Shown in pieces: positions 16,947 through 25,820 of a stretch of 58,571 bases of DNA. The notes beneath the pieces are model-generated. The model was not told where the DNA came from. It searched no databases and worked only from the letters and a program-made list of their open reading frames with translations. The number at the start of each line of letters is the position of its first letter. The first letter of the stretch is position 1. Position numbers and translations under genes: made by a program. The DNA is from Xylophilus ampelinus (lineage in GTDB: Bacteria; Pseudomonadota; Gammaproteobacteria; Burkholderiales; Burkholderiaceae_C), in NCBI RefSeq assembly GCF_901875635.1, contig NZ_CABFMN010000096.1:1-58571 (forward strand), given 5' to 3'.

Positions 16947-18044
16947 GTGGTCGTCGGCACTCAACTCGTCACTCGGAAACTCGTGGTCCACATCAATGGG
17001 TGGGCGCGGGAACTGGGATTCTCCCAAATCGGTGTGGCGGGCATCGACCTGTCGAGTGCCGAGCCCGGCCTGCGCCAGTGGCTGGACAACGGCTTCCATG
17101 GCGAAATGGACTACATGGCCGCGCATGGCATGCGCCGGGCGCGGCCCGCCGAGCTGGTGCCCGGCACGGTGAGCGTGATCACCGCGCGCATGAACTACCT
17201 GCCGCGCGAGACGCCGTCCGACTGGCAGGCCGTGGAATGGGCGCGGCTCGAGCGTGCCGGCGAAGGCGTGGTGTCGACCTATGCCCGAGGGCGCGATTAC
17301 CACAAGGTGATGCGCGCGCGCCTGCAGCGCCTGGCGGACCGCATCGCGCAGGAGCTGGGGCCTTTCGGGCACCGCGTCTTCACCGATTCGGCGCCGGTGC
17401 TGGAGGCCGAACTCGCCGCACGCAGCGGCCAGGGCTGGCGCGGCAAGCACACGCTGGTGCTGGACCGCGAGGCCGGCTCGATGTTCTTCCTCGGCGAGAT
17501 CTACGTCGACCTGGCCCTGCCGCACAGCGAGCCGGTCAGTGCGCACTGCGGCAGCTGCCGCGCCTGCATGGATGTGTGCCCCACGCAGGCCATCCTGGCG
17601 CCCGGCCGGCTCGACGCGCGGCGCTGCATCTCCTACCTCACGATCGAGCACGCGGGCGCCATCCCGCTCGAGCTGCGGCCTCGCATGGGCAACCGCATCT
17701 ACGGCTGCGACGACTGCCAGCTCGCGTGCCCCTGGAACAAGTTCGCGCAGCGCGGCACGCTGGCCGATTTCGATGTGCGCCCGGGCCTCACCGGCGAGCC
17801 CCTGGCGGCCCTCTTCGCCTGGGACGAGCCGATCTTCCTTCACCGCACCGAGGGCGGCCCGATCCGCCGCATCGGCCACCTGCGCTGGCTGCGCAACATT
17901 GCCGTCGCGCTGGGCAACGCGCTGCGCGGCGGCGACGCCTCGGCCGCGCAGGCGCTGGCCACGCGCCGCGAGCATCCCGATGCGCTGGTGCGCGAGCATG
18001 TGCACTGGGGCCTGGCGCAGGCCAGGTTGCTATCGAAACCATAG
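16947..18044 (+). CDS. queG: Epoxyqueuosine reductase
   Basis: QueG reduces epoxyqueuosine to queuosine in tRNA, using cobalamin and two [4Fe-4S] clusters. ARELGFSQIGVAGIDL opens the conserved core; CGSCRACMDVCPTQAI and CDDCQLACPWNKFA are the two cluster-binding motifs. GTG 16947 lies six bases after TACAAT, giving 365 residues; GTG 16983 is an alternative. The last five residues (LLSKP) and the TAG stop are supplied by a dispersed repeat copy starting at 18029, so the native C-terminus may have been replaced. Confidence 0.94.
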   Translation: MVVGTQLVTRKLVVHINGWARELGFSQIGVAGIDLSSAEPGLRQWLDNGFHGEMDYMAAHGMRRARPAELVPGTVSVITARMNYLPRETPSDWQAVEWARLERAGEGVVSTYARGRDYHKVMRARLQRLADRIAQELGPFGHRVFTDSAPVLEAELAARSGQGWRGKHTLVLDREAGSMFFLGEIYVDLALPHSEPVSAHCGSCRACMDVCPTQAILAPGRLDARRCISYLTIEHAGAIPLELRPRMGNRIYGCDDCQLACPWNKFAQRGTLADFDVRPGLTGEPLAALFAWDEPIFLHRTEGGPIRRIGHLRWLRNIAVALGNALRGGDASAAQALATRREHPDALVREHVHWGLAQARLLSKP

Positions 18045-18090
18045 CTGCTCGCGCCCGGCTGGCGGGCGCTGCGGGCACTTTTCGTTCAAA
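18029..18090 (+). repeat. Two-hairpin dispersed repeat, copy C (queG stop)
   Basis: It opens GCTATCGAAACCATAGCTGC, continues GCGCCCGGCTGGCGGGCGCT (a perfect central hairpin) and ends CTTTTCGTTCAAA. The TAG inside the first palindrome is the queG stop codon. It lies in the convergent gap before the AEC gene and could also act as a terminator hairpin. Confidence 0.85.
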
Positions 18091-18099
18091 GAAAGAGGG

Positions 18100-19005
18100 T
18101 CAGCGCGGCAGGCTCAGCGCGAAGGGCAGGCTGAGCATGCCCAGCAGCGTCGACAGCGTGACGAGGCCCGCCACGAAGGGCCCGTTGTAGCCCATGCGCG
18201 CGGCCAGCACGTAGGCGCTCGAGGCGGTCGGTACTGCCGAGAAGGCCATCAGCACCGCGCCCTGCGCCGGCGGCAGGCGCAGCGCGAGCGCCAGGCCCCA
18301 GGCGATCAGCGGCAGCACGAGGTGGCGAATCGCCAGCACCGATGCCGCCAGCACCTTGCCGCGCGCCAGGCTGGCGAACTGCATGCCCGCGCCAGCGGCC
18401 AGCAGCCCGAGAGCCAGCGAGGCGGCACCGATGCGCGACACCGCCGGCTCGAGCCAGCCCGGGATGCGCAGGCCCATCAGGTTGGCGACCAGGCCCGCCG
18501 CGGTGGCGATGATCAGCGGGTTGCGCACCAGCTGCCGCAGGAAGCCCGACTGCGCGTGCCGCGCCATCGGCCACACGGCCGCCACATTCATCAGCGGCAC
18601 GCACACGCCGATGAGCACGGCGATCATGAGCAGCCCCTCGGCGCCGGCCAGGCGCTCGGCCATCGTCAGGCAGATGAAGGAGTTGAAGCGGAATGCGATC
18701 TGTGCGCTGGCCGCGTGGTCGCGCCGGTCGATGTGGCGGCCGACGGCGGGCAGGAAGGGCAGGGCATACGCCAAGGCGATGCCGGCCAGCCCAAGCCCGA
18801 CGCCCGCGGTGATCAGGTGCGAGGTGGTGCCGAAGTCGATTGGGCTGCGCACGATCGAGTGGAACAGCAGCACCGGAAAGAGGAAGTAGTAGACGAGGCT
18901 CTCGACCTGGTCCCACACGCGGCGGTCGAGCGCGGTGTAGCGGCACAGCAGCCAGCCGCAGGCGATGAGTGAGAAGTCGGGGACGAGCAGCTGCGCATGG
19001 TTCAC
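18100..19005 (-). CDS. AEC-family transporter (auxin efflux carrier type)
   Basis: This 301-residue inner-membrane carrier has about ten hydrophobic segments. FRFNSFICLTMAERLAGAEG, PLMNVAAVWPMA, RNPLIIATAAGLVANL and ARMGYNGPFVAGLVTLSTLL are characteristic of the auxin-efflux-carrier/malonate-permease family. The substrate is unknown; small organic acids are typical in bacteria. It converges on queG, with repeat copy C between them. Confidence 0.9.
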   Translation of the reverse strand: MNHAQLLVPDFSLIACGWLLCRYTALDRRVWDQVESLVYYFLFPVLLFHSIVRSPIDFGTTSHLITAGVGLGLAGIALAYALPFLPAVGRHIDRRDHAASAQIAFRFNSFICLTMAERLAGAEGLLMIAVLIGVCVPLMNVAAVWPMARHAQSGFLRQLVRNPLIIATAAGLVANLMGLRIPGWLEPAVSRIGAASLALGLLAAGAGMQFASLARGKVLAASVLAIRHLVLPLIAWGLALALRLPPAQGAVLMAFSAVPTASSAYVLAARMGYNGPFVAGLVTLSTLLGMLSLPFALSLPR

Positions 19006-19201
19006 CGGGCGAGCATATCGGAGCGCCTTCGAGCGGCCCGGACACGCTGGCGCAGGGCCGCGACGTAGGCCGCCGCCGTATTTCCATGGAACTTGTGGGT
19101 AATCCTGGGTGGGGTGGGCGCGCCGCAGCCTTTAGCATGCGCGGTCCTGTGCATTTGGTTTCAAGTGCACATCCCATTTCAGATACAAGGAGTTATTGAC
19201 G

Positions 19202-20182
19202 ATGCAACGTCGCCAGTGGAACGCCCTCGCCGGCAGTGCCATGCTCGCCGCGCTGGTCGCGGCGCCCGCCGCCTTCGCCCAGGGCTATCCGGACAAGCCG
19301 ATCGAGCTGCAGGTGCCTTTCGCGCCCGGCGGCACCACCGACATCGTCGCCCGCGTGGTGGCCGATCCGCTCGGCAAGGTGCTGGGCCAGCCGGTCGTGG
19401 TGATCAACAAGGCCGGCGGCGGTGGTGCCGTGGGTGCGCTCGAGACCTCGCGCGCTGCACCCGATGGCTACAAGCTCGGCGTGGCCACGGTGTCGAGCAC
19501 GGCGGCCAACCCGGCCATCAACCCCAAGACGCCGTACAACCCGATCACCGACTTCACGCCCATCATCAACATCGCGGCCACGCCCAACGTGATCGCGGTG
19601 AACCCGGACTTCCCGGCCAAGGACTACGCTGCCTTCATCGCCGAGCTGAAGAAGAGCCCGGGCAAGTACTCGTACGGCTCGTCGGGCACGGGCGGGATCG
19701 GCCACCTGCTGATGGAGCTGTACAAGAGCATGACGAACACCTTCGTCACGCACATCCCGTACCGCGGTGCCGGCCCGGCGCTCAACGACGTGGTGGCCGG
19801 CCAGGTGCCGATCATCTTCGACAACCTGCCTTCGGCGCTGCCCTTCATCAAGGCCGGCAAGCTGGTGCCGATCGTCGTGGCGGCGCCCCAGCGCCTGAAG
19901 GACCTGCCCAACGTGCCCACCTTCAAGGAGGTGGGCCTGGAGCCGGTGAACCGCATGGCCTACTACGGCATCCTCGGCCCCAAGAACCTGCCCAAGGAAG
20001 TCGTCGACAAGATCAACGCGGGCACCAAGAAGGCCCTGGAAGATCCCGCCGTCAAGAAGCGCATCGAGGACACCGGCTCGATCATCGTGGCCAACACGCC
20101 CGAGCAGTTCGCGGCGCAGATCAAGGCCGAGTACGACGTGTACAAGCAAGTCGTGCAGAAGCAGAAGCTCACCCTGGACTGA
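19202..20182 (+). CDS. Tripartite tricarboxylate transporter substrate-binding protein (Bug family)
   Basis: This 326-residue periplasmic receptor follows the TctC/Bug pattern: a signal peptide ending AAFAQG, then [84 protein letters not shown] and [18 protein letters not shown] at 19187-19192 supports ATG 19202. No TctA/TctB membrane genes lie nearby, so it is an orphan receptor, common in Comamonadaceae and Bordetella. The ligand is probably a carboxylate. A strong terminator follows. Confidence 0.92.
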   Translation: MQRRQWNALAGSAMLAALVAAPAAFAQGYPDKPIELQVPFAPGGTTDIVARVVADPLGKVLGQPVVVINKAGGGGAVGALETSRAAPDGYKLGVATVSSTAANPAINPKTPYNPITDFTPIINIAATPNVIAVNPDFPAKDYAAFIAELKKSPGKYSYGSSGTGGIGHLLMELYKSMTNTFVTHIPYRGAGPALNDVVAGQVPIIFDNLPSALPFIKAGKLVPIVVAAPQRLKDLPNVPTFKEVGLEPVNRMAYYGILGPKNLPKEVVDKINAGTKKALEDPAVKKRIEDTGSIIVANTPEQFAAQIKAEYDVYKQVVQKQKLTLD

Positions 20183-20203
20183 GCGAGACACCTTCCCCTG
20201 ACC

Positions 20204-20231
20204 GGGCCGCCTTCGGGCGGCCCTTTCTTTT
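20204..20231 (+). terminator. Rho-independent terminator after the first Bug gene
   Basis: GGGCCGCC-TTCG-GGCGGCCC forms a perfect 8-bp stem with a TTCG tetraloop, followed by TTTCTTTT. Confidence 0.9.
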
Positions 20232-20245
20232 GCTATCTTCGTGCG

Positions 20246-21154
20246 ATGACCGCTGCGGCCGCCGCTTCGCCCACGCCCGAGATCGATGAGTTCATCGACG
20301 CGCTGTGGCTGGAGCACGGCCTGTCGAAGAACACGCTGGCGGCCTACCGGCGCGACCTCGCGCTCTTCGGTCGATGGCTGGCCGGGCGCGGGCTGGCGAT
20401 GGACGCCGTGCGCGAACACGACCTGCAGGCCTACATGGGCGCGCGCATGGCCGACAAGGGCAAGGCGACCTCGGCCAACCGGCGGCTCACGGTGTTCAAG
20501 CGCTACTACCGGTGGGCGCTGCGCGAGCGGCGCATCACGGCCGACCCCACGCTGCGCCTCGTGCCCGCGCGCCAGGTGCTGCGCGTGCCCAAGACGCTGA
20601 GCGAGGCGCAGGTCGATGCGCTGCTGGCCGCGCCCGACCTCGGCACGCCGCTGGGCCTGCGCGACCGCGCGATGCTGGAGCTGATGTACGCCAGCGGCCT
20701 GCGCGTGAGCGAGCTCGTGGCGATGAAGACCTTCGACCTGAGCCTCAACGACGGCGTGCTGCGCGTGCTGGGCAAGGGCAACAAGGAGCGCCTGGTGCCT
20801 TTCGGCCAGGAGGCACGCCGCTGGATCGAACGCTACCTCGCCGACGCGCGACCCGTGATCCTCGGCGGGCAGCAGACGGCGGATGTCTTCGTCACCGCGC
20901 GCGGCGCGGGCATGACACGCGCGATGTTCTGGGTCATCGTCAAGAAGCAGGCTGCGGCCGCGGGCATCCATGTGCCGCTGTCGCCCCACACGCTGCGCCA
21001 TGCCTTCGCCACGCACCTGCTCAACCACGGGGCCGATCTGCGCGCGGTGCAACTGCTGCTGGGCCATGCGGACATCTCGACCACCACCATCTACACGCAC
21101 GTGGCGCGCGAGCGCCTGAAACAGTTGCATGCGCAGCACCATCCACGTGGCTGA
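20246..21154 (+). CDS. xerD: Site-specific tyrosine recombinase XerD
   Basis: XerD is the 302-residue tyrosine recombinase that acts with XerC at dif to resolve chromosome dimers. An N-terminal SAM-like core-binding domain (IDALWLEHGLSKNTLAAYRR) precedes the catalytic domain. Active-site residues are visible in SGLRVSELV (Arg), KGNKERLVP (Lys), HTLRHAFATHLL (His, Arg), LGHADISTTTIYTH (His and nucleophilic Tyr). It begins 14 bases after the preceding terminator, and a weak TATCTT box (20234-20239) ends six bases before the ATG. The DUF72 gene overlaps its 3' end by 26 bases. Confidence 0.95.
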   Translation: MTAAAAASPTPEIDEFIDALWLEHGLSKNTLAAYRRDLALFGRWLAGRGLAMDAVREHDLQAYMGARMADKGKATSANRRLTVFKRYYRWALRERRITADPTLRLVPARQVLRVPKTLSEAQVDALLAAPDLGTPLGLRDRAMLELMYASGLRVSELVAMKTFDLSLNDGVLRVLGKGNKERLVPFGQEARRWIERYLADARPVILGGQQTADVFVTARGAGMTRAMFWVIVKKQAAAAGIHVPLSPHTLRHAFATHLLNHGADLRAVQLLLGHADISTTTIYTHVARERLKQLHAQHHPRG

Positions 21155-21905
21155 CGAGCCTGCCATCCGCATCGGCTGCGCGGGGTGGAGCCTGCCACGC
21201 GCGCAGTGGCCGCGCTTCCCGGTCGAGGGCAGCCACCTGGAACGCTATGCCGCGCGCTTCGATGCGGTGGAGATCGACACCAGCTTCTACCGCCCGCACC
21301 GCGTGCAGACTTACGCGCGATGGGCCGCGTCGACGCCGGCGCACTTCCGTTTCGCCGTCAAGCTGCCGAAGACCATCACGCACGAGGCGCGCCTGGAGGG
21401 ACCGCGCGATGCGCTCGATGCGTTTCTCGGCGAGGTTGAAGGGCTCGGTCCGAAACTGGGCTGCCTCTTGATCCAGCTCGCGCCGAGCCATGCCTTCGAC
21501 GCGACCGTGGCGCAGCGCTTTCTCGCCGACTTGCGTCGCCGCCACGAGGAACCGGTCGCCATCGAGCCACGGCATGCGTCGTGGTTCGCGCCCGAGGTCG
21601 ATGCACTGCTGGCGCGGCAACGCGTGGCGCGCGTGCTGGCCGACCCGGTGCTGCATGTCGGCGGCGAATGGCCAGGCGGCTGGCCGCAACTGGTGTACCT
21701 TCGGCTGCACGGGCGCCCGCGCGTGTACTGGTCGGCTTACGACGAGGCGCTGCTGGACCGCCTGGCGCTGCGCCTGCAGCAGGCGCGCGACGAAGGCGCG
21801 GCCTGCTGGTGCATCCTCGACAACACGGCCGGCGGCGAAGCCGTCGGCAACGCGCTGACGCTCCAGGCTCAGCTCTCGCATCGATTCAACCAGGAGACGA
21901 CATGA
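21129..21905 (+). CDS. DUF72-family (YecE-like) protein
   Basis: This 258-residue cytoplasmic protein has the DUF72 TIM-barrel-like fold. IRIGCAGWSLPRAQWPRFP is the family's N-terminal signature; YAARFDAVEIDTSFYRPH, FRFAVKLPKTITHE, LIQLAPSHAFD and YLRLHGRPRVYWSAYDEALL follow in order. Its biochemical role is unknown. It overlaps the xerD end by 26 bases and the next Bug gene by ATGA at 21902-21905, so the three are probably one transcript. Confidence 0.88.
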   Translation: MRSTIHVADEPAIRIGCAGWSLPRAQWPRFPVEGSHLERYAARFDAVEIDTSFYRPHRVQTYARWAASTPAHFRFAVKLPKTITHEARLEGPRDALDAFLGEVEGLGPKLGCLLIQLAPSHAFDATVAQRFLADLRRRHEEPVAIEPRHASWFAPEVDALLARQRVARVLADPVLHVGGEWPGGWPQLVYLRLHGRPRVYWSAYDEALLDRLALRLQQARDEGAACWCILDNTAGGEAVGNALTLQAQLSHRFNQETT

Positions 21906-22897
21906 CGACACAGACACGCCGCTGGACGCGGCTCCTCGCGCTGGGCGCACTGACCGTGGCGGCAGCGCTGGGCAGCGGCCTGGCCGCAGCCCAGGCTTTT
22001 CCTGCTGCCAAGCCCATCCGGCTGATCGTGGGCTACCCGCCCGGCGGCGGCATCGACTTCGCCGCGCGCACGGTGCAGGTGCCGATGCAGGAGGCGCTCA
22101 AGCAGCAGATCGTGGTCGACTACAAGCCGGGCGCGAGCGGCATGATCGCCGCCACCGAGCTCACGCGCCAGCCGCCCGACGGCTACACGCTGCTGCTGGC
22201 CAACACGGGGCCCTTCGCCATTGCGCCTTACCTGCAGTCCAGGCCGCCCTACGACCCGATCAAGCAGTTCACGTACATCGGCCAGATCAGCCAGGGCAGC
22301 TACATCGCGGTGACGCGTCCCGACCATCCCGCGAAGAACCTCAAGGAGTTCGTGGCCTGGGCCAAGCAGCAGGGCGGCAAGGTGAACTTCGCCTCGGGCG
22401 GCAACGGCACCTCGACGCACCTCAACGGCGAGTTGATGAACCAGGTCGCGGGGCTGGACATGACCCACGTTCCGTACAAGGGCAGCGCACCCGCGGTGCA
22501 GGACCTGATCGGCGGCCAGACGCAGATCCTCATCGACGCGGGCAGCGTGCTGCTGCCGCAGGTCAAGGGCGGCAAGCTCAAGGCGCTGGCCGTCACGGGA
22601 CCGAAGCGCGACCCGCAACTGCCCGATGTGCCGACGGTCAAGGAACTGGGGCTGGGCGGCATGGAGTCGGTGGGCTTCCAGGGGCTTGTCGGTCCGGCCG
22701 GCATGCCGAAGGACATTGTGGAGCGCCTGTCGGCCGAGTTGGCCAAGGCGCTCGCGCAGCCCGACGTGCAGGCGAAGTTCGCCACCGCGGGCGCCGAGGT
22801 GCATTCGCTCGGGCCGGCGGAGTTCTCCGCCTTCGTGAAGGCCGACAACGAGAAGTGGGCCAAGCTGATTCGTGAGCGCAAGCTGCAACTCGATTGA
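21902..22897 (+). CDS. Tripartite tricarboxylate transporter substrate-binding protein (Bug family)
   Basis: This 331-residue periplasmic receptor of the TctC/Bug family has a Sec signal (RLLALGALTVAAALGSGLAA), then KPIRLIVGYPPGGGIDFAAR, YKPGASGMIAATELTRQPPD, PYDPIKQFTYIGQ, FASGGNGTSTHLNGELM and HVPYKGSAPAVQDLIGGQ. The ATG overlaps the DUF72 stop (ATGA) with AGGAG upstream. It is followed after 7 bases by another Bug gene, making a tandem of divergent paralogues without membrane subunits. The ligand is unknown. Confidence 0.92.
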   Translation: MTTQTRRWTRLLALGALTVAAALGSGLAAAQAFPAAKPIRLIVGYPPGGGIDFAARTVQVPMQEALKQQIVVDYKPGASGMIAATELTRQPPDGYTLLLANTGPFAIAPYLQSRPPYDPIKQFTYIGQISQGSYIAVTRPDHPAKNLKEFVAWAKQQGGKVNFASGGNGTSTHLNGELMNQVAGLDMTHVPYKGSAPAVQDLIGGQTQILIDAGSVLLPQVKGGKLKALAVTGPKRDPQLPDVPTVKELGLGGMESVGFQGLVGPAGMPKDIVERLSAELAKALAQPDVQAKFATAGAEVHSLGPAEFSAFVKADNEKWAKLIRERKLQLD

Positions 22898-22904
22898 TGA
22901 ACGC

Positions 22905-23903
22905 ATGAACACGGAGACCGGCACGGGGCGCCGCCCCTTTCTTCGGGCCGCGCTCGGCCTCGCTGCCATGGGCGCCGCGGGCCTGATGCGCCCGGCGTTG
23001 GCACAGGAACCGCCGAGGACCATCCGCCTGGTCGTGGCCTATCCGGCGGGCGGCGTGAGCGACGTGGTGGCCCGCGCCCTGGCCGACCGCCTGGCCGCGC
23101 AGATGGGCATCACGGTGATCGTCGACAACCGCGCCGGCGCCAGCGGCGCGATCGGCATGGACGTGGTGGCCAAGGCCGCCTCCGACGGCGCGACCCTGGG
23201 CTTCGCGGCCATCAGCCCGCTGGTGCTGAGCCCGCACCTGGGCAAGCTGCCCTACGACCCGCTGCGTGACGTCGCGCCGGTGGCCAGCGTCATGTACTCG
23301 CCCGTGCTCCTTCTCGCCACGCCGGCCGGCACCAGCGCGGATTTCGCGGCACTGATGGAGGTCGCCCGCGCGCAGCCGGGGGCGGTGCGATGGGCCACTT
23401 CGGGCCCGGCGTCGCTGGGCCACATCATGCTGGAGCAGCTGCGCGCCGCCGCGCGGGTGGACATCACGCACATTCCGTACAAGGGCGGCGGCCAGCAGAT
23501 GAACGATGCGCTGTCGGGCCAGTTCGAGGTGCTGTCGACCAATGCCGGCCCGGCCGTCGCGGCGCAGATCCAGGCGGGCAAGCTGCGGCCCCTGGCGGTG
23601 GGTGCGCCCGCGCGGCTCGACACGCTGCCGCAGGTGCCGACGCTCGCCGAACTGGGTTACCGCGCGGCCAACCTGTCGTCGCAGTTCGGCGTCTTCGCGC
23701 CGGCGGCGCTGCCGCCGCCGCTGGTGGCGCGCTACAACGCCGAGATCAACAAGGCCCTGGCCAGCCCCGAGCTGCGCGCCAAGCTCACGGCCACCGACAA
23801 CGTGCCCACCGGTGGCAGTCCCAGCGACTTCGCCCGCGAAATCCTGGCGGAATACGAGAGCAACGGCCGCATCATCCGGGCCGCCGGGATCAAGGCCGAC
23901 TAG
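22905..23903 (+). CDS. Tripartite tricarboxylate transporter substrate-binding protein (Bug family), Tat-type signal
   Basis: This 332-residue Bug receptor begins TGRRPFLRAALGLAAMGAAG, a twin-arginine-style signal ending ALAQE, unlike the Sec signals of the other two Bug proteins here. The core is RLVVAYPAGGVSDVVARAL, DNRAGASGAIGMDVVAKAAS, PYDPLRDVAPVASVM, ATSGPASLGHIMLEQL and HIPYKGGGQQMNDALSGQ. It is probably co-transcribed with the preceding Bug gene. Tat export would mean folding in the cytoplasm first; this is inference from the motif. Confidence 0.9.
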   Translation: MNTETGTGRRPFLRAALGLAAMGAAGLMRPALAQEPPRTIRLVVAYPAGGVSDVVARALADRLAAQMGITVIVDNRAGASGAIGMDVVAKAASDGATLGFAAISPLVLSPHLGKLPYDPLRDVAPVASVMYSPVLLLATPAGTSADFAALMEVARAQPGAVRWATSGPASLGHIMLEQLRAAARVDITHIPYKGGGQQMNDALSGQFEVLSTNAGPAVAAQIQAGKLRPLAVGAPARLDTLPQVPTLAELGYRAANLSSQFGVFAPAALPPPLVARYNAEINKALASPELRAKLTATDNVPTGGSPSDFAREILAEYESNGRIIRAAGIKAD

Positions 23904-23941
23904 CAGGGCAGGTCGGCCGCCCCGCAGCTTGCGGCCGACGT

Positions 23942-23963
23942 CAGCCTACCTTATAGTAGGCTG
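23942..23963. promoter_or_regulatory. TetR operator overlapping its own leaderless promoter
   Basis: CAGCCTAC-N6-GTAGGCTG is a perfect 8+8 inverted repeat ending one base before the tetR ATG. It contains TATAGT (23952-23957) as -10, six bases from the ATG; TTGCGG at 23929-23934 with 17-bp spacing is a plausible -35. Autorepression is expected. Confidence 0.7.
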
Positions 23964-24527
23964 ATGGCTGCCGCCAATCCCTCTGCCTTCAACACCCGCG
24001 ACGAGATCCTGCGCGTCGGGCGCGAGCTGGTGCAGACGCGCTCGTACCTGGGCTTCAGCTTCCAGGACGTGGCCGACGCGGTCGGCGTGCGCAAGGCCAG
24101 CCTCTATCATCATTTCCCGACCAAGGAGGCGCTGGGCATCGAGGTGCTGAAGGAGGCGGCGCAGGCCTTCGACGCCTGGGCGGCGCGGCGCGCCGGCGCG
24201 CCGGCGGAGCGGCTGGATGCGTATTTCCGCATGTACCGCAACGGCCTGCAGGCCGGCTCGGCCGTCTGCCCCGCGGGCGCGCTGGTACCGGGCTGGGCCT
24301 GCATCAACGAGGACCTGCAGGCGGCCGTGCAGGGCCTGCGCCAGGCGCAGGTGCGCTGGCTGGCCGGCGTGCTGGGCGAACTGGGGCGAGACGCGCCGGT
24401 GGCGCAGCGGCAGGCGGCGTGGATCTACGCGACCTGCCAGGGCGCGCTCATTACCGCCCGCATGAGCGGGCGCGTGCGGGATTTCGACGAGGTGACAGCC
24501 CAGTTGCGCGACGTGCTGCTGGACTGA
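23964..24527 (+). CDS. TetR-family transcriptional regulator
   Basis: This is a 187-residue TetR/AcrR repressor. The N-terminal helix-turn-helix is FSFQDVADAVGVRKASLYHH followed by FPTKEALGIEVL (residues about 29-62), then an all-helical ligand domain that includes QAGSAVCPAGALVPGWA, as in YxaF/LmrA-like TetR proteins. The start codon lies directly after a perfect inverted repeat. The same CTAC-N6-GTAG core precedes the downstream thiolase gene, so it probably represses both itself and the thiolase-MaoC pair; an acyl-CoA inducer is a guess. A terminator follows its stop. Confidence 0.92.
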   Translation: MAAANPSAFNTRDEILRVGRELVQTRSYLGFSFQDVADAVGVRKASLYHHFPTKEALGIEVLKEAAQAFDAWAARRAGAPAERLDAYFRMYRNGLQAGSAVCPAGALVPGWACINEDLQAAVQGLRQAQVRWLAGVLGELGRDAPVAQRQAAWIYATCQGALITARMSGRVRDFDEVTAQLRDVLLD

Positions 24528-24541
24528 CGCGTTGTTTCGTG

Positions 24542-24568
24542 GGGCATGCATCGCATGCCCTTTTCTTT
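24542..24568 (+). terminator. Rho-independent terminator after tetR
   Basis: GGGCATGC-N3-GCATGCCC is followed directly by TTTTCTTT, separating tetR from the thiolase transcript. Confidence 0.88.
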
Positions 24569-24579
24569 GGCTCAGAAGA

Positions 24580-24593
24580 CTACCGATCGGTAG
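24580..24593. promoter_or_regulatory. Second TetR-type operator upstream of the thiolase gene
   Basis: CTACCGATCGGTAG is a perfect 14-bp palindrome sharing CTAC-N6-GTAG with the tetR operator. It lies 26 bases before the thiolase ATG. Confidence 0.65.
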
Positions 24594-24619
24594 GTAGTCG
24601 AATGCAAGGAGATCGATCC

Positions 24620-25753
24620 ATGAAAGCCCTCATCAGCGCCTACGCACGCTCACCCTTCCACTTCGCCCGCAAGGGCCGGCTCGCCGAGGTGCGGCCCGAC
24701 ACGCTGGCGGCCGAGGTCGTCAAGGGCCTGCTCGCGCGCACCGACCTCGACCCCGCGCTGCTGGAGGACGTGATCCTCGGCTGCGCCTACCCCGAAGCGG
24801 CGCAGGGCAACAACCTGGCGCGCATCGTCGGCCTGCTGGCCGGCCTGCCCGAGGCCGTGGGCGGCATGACGGTGAACCGCTTCTGCGGCTCGTCGATGCA
24901 GGCGGTGCACATCGCCGCGGCGCAGATCGAGGCCGGCATGGGCGAGGCTTTTCTCTGTGTGGGCGTGGAGTCGATGACGATGGTGCCGCAGGGCGGCTTC
25001 AACTTCTCGCCCAACCCCGAGTTGCTCTCCAACACCGCCGCCTATCTGTCGATGGGCGAGACCGCCGAGAACGTGGCCGAGCGCTGGCAGGTGAGCCGTG
25101 CCGACCAGGAACTGCTGGCGCTGCAGTCGCACCAGAAGGCGGCCCGGGCGCGCGACGAAGGGCAGCTGGCTGGCGAGATCGTGCCCATCCGCCTGGGCGA
25201 CGGCGAGCTCGTCGATGCCGATGGCTGCATCCGCCCCGGCACCACGCTGGAGGCGCTGGCCGGGCTCAAGCCGGCCTTCCGGCCCGACGGCGTGGTGACG
25301 GCGGGCACGTCTTCGCCGCTGACCGACGGCGCAGCGGCGGTGCTGGTGACCAGCGACGACTTTGCGGCGCGGCACGGCCTGGCCCCGCTGGCCCGCGTGC
25401 GCAGCTTCGCCACCGTGGGTGTGGATCCGGCCATCATGGGCATCGGCCCGATTCCGGCCACGCGCAAGGCGCTGGCCCGCGCAGGTCTGGCTGTCGACCA
25501 GCTCGACGTGGTGGAGATCAACGAGGCCTTCTCCTCGCAGGCCCTGGCCTGCATCCGCGACCTGGGCCTGGACCCGGCGACCGTGAACATCGACGGTGGC
25601 GGCCTGGCGATCGGGCATCCGCTGGGCGCAACGGGCGCGCGCATCACCGGCAAGGCCGCGGCGCTGCTGGCGCGCGAGAAGGGGCGCTATGCGCTGTCGA
25701 CGCAATGCATCGGCGGTGGCCAAGGTATTGCGACGGTACTCGAGCGGCCCTGA
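24620..25753 (+). CDS. Acetyl-CoA acyltransferase (thiolase)
   Basis: This 377-residue thiolase is of the degradative FadA/PaaJ type, cleaving 3-ketoacyl-CoA with CoA. The catalytic Cys lies in NRFCGSSMQAVHIA (about residue 88), the His in GGGLAIGHPLGATGARI, and the second Cys in STQCIGGGQGIA; EINEAFSSQALA is also a signature. AAGGAGA precedes ATG 24620. It has its own operator and is followed by a MaoC-type hydratase gene, suggesting a small acyl-CoA beta-oxidation module under TetR control. The actual substrate is unknown. Confidence 0.93.
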   Translation: MKALISAYARSPFHFARKGRLAEVRPDTLAAEVVKGLLARTDLDPALLEDVILGCAYPEAAQGNNLARIVGLLAGLPEAVGGMTVNRFCGSSMQAVHIAAAQIEAGMGEAFLCVGVESMTMVPQGGFNFSPNPELLSNTAAYLSMGETAENVAERWQVSRADQELLALQSHQKAARARDEGQLAGEIVPIRLGDGELVDADGCIRPGTTLEALAGLKPAFRPDGVVTAGTSSPLTDGAAAVLVTSDDFAARHGLAPLARVRSFATVGVDPAIMGIGPIPATRKALARAGLAVDQLDVVEINEAFSSQALACIRDLGLDPATVNIDGGGLAIGHPLGATGARITGKAAALLAREKGRYALSTQCIGGGQGIATVLERP

Positions 25754-25820
25754 TGCGCTGCGCGCGACTCCACCGGACAATCGCCGTCCCGCCAACGGCG
25801 GATTCACACGGAGCCCAGCC

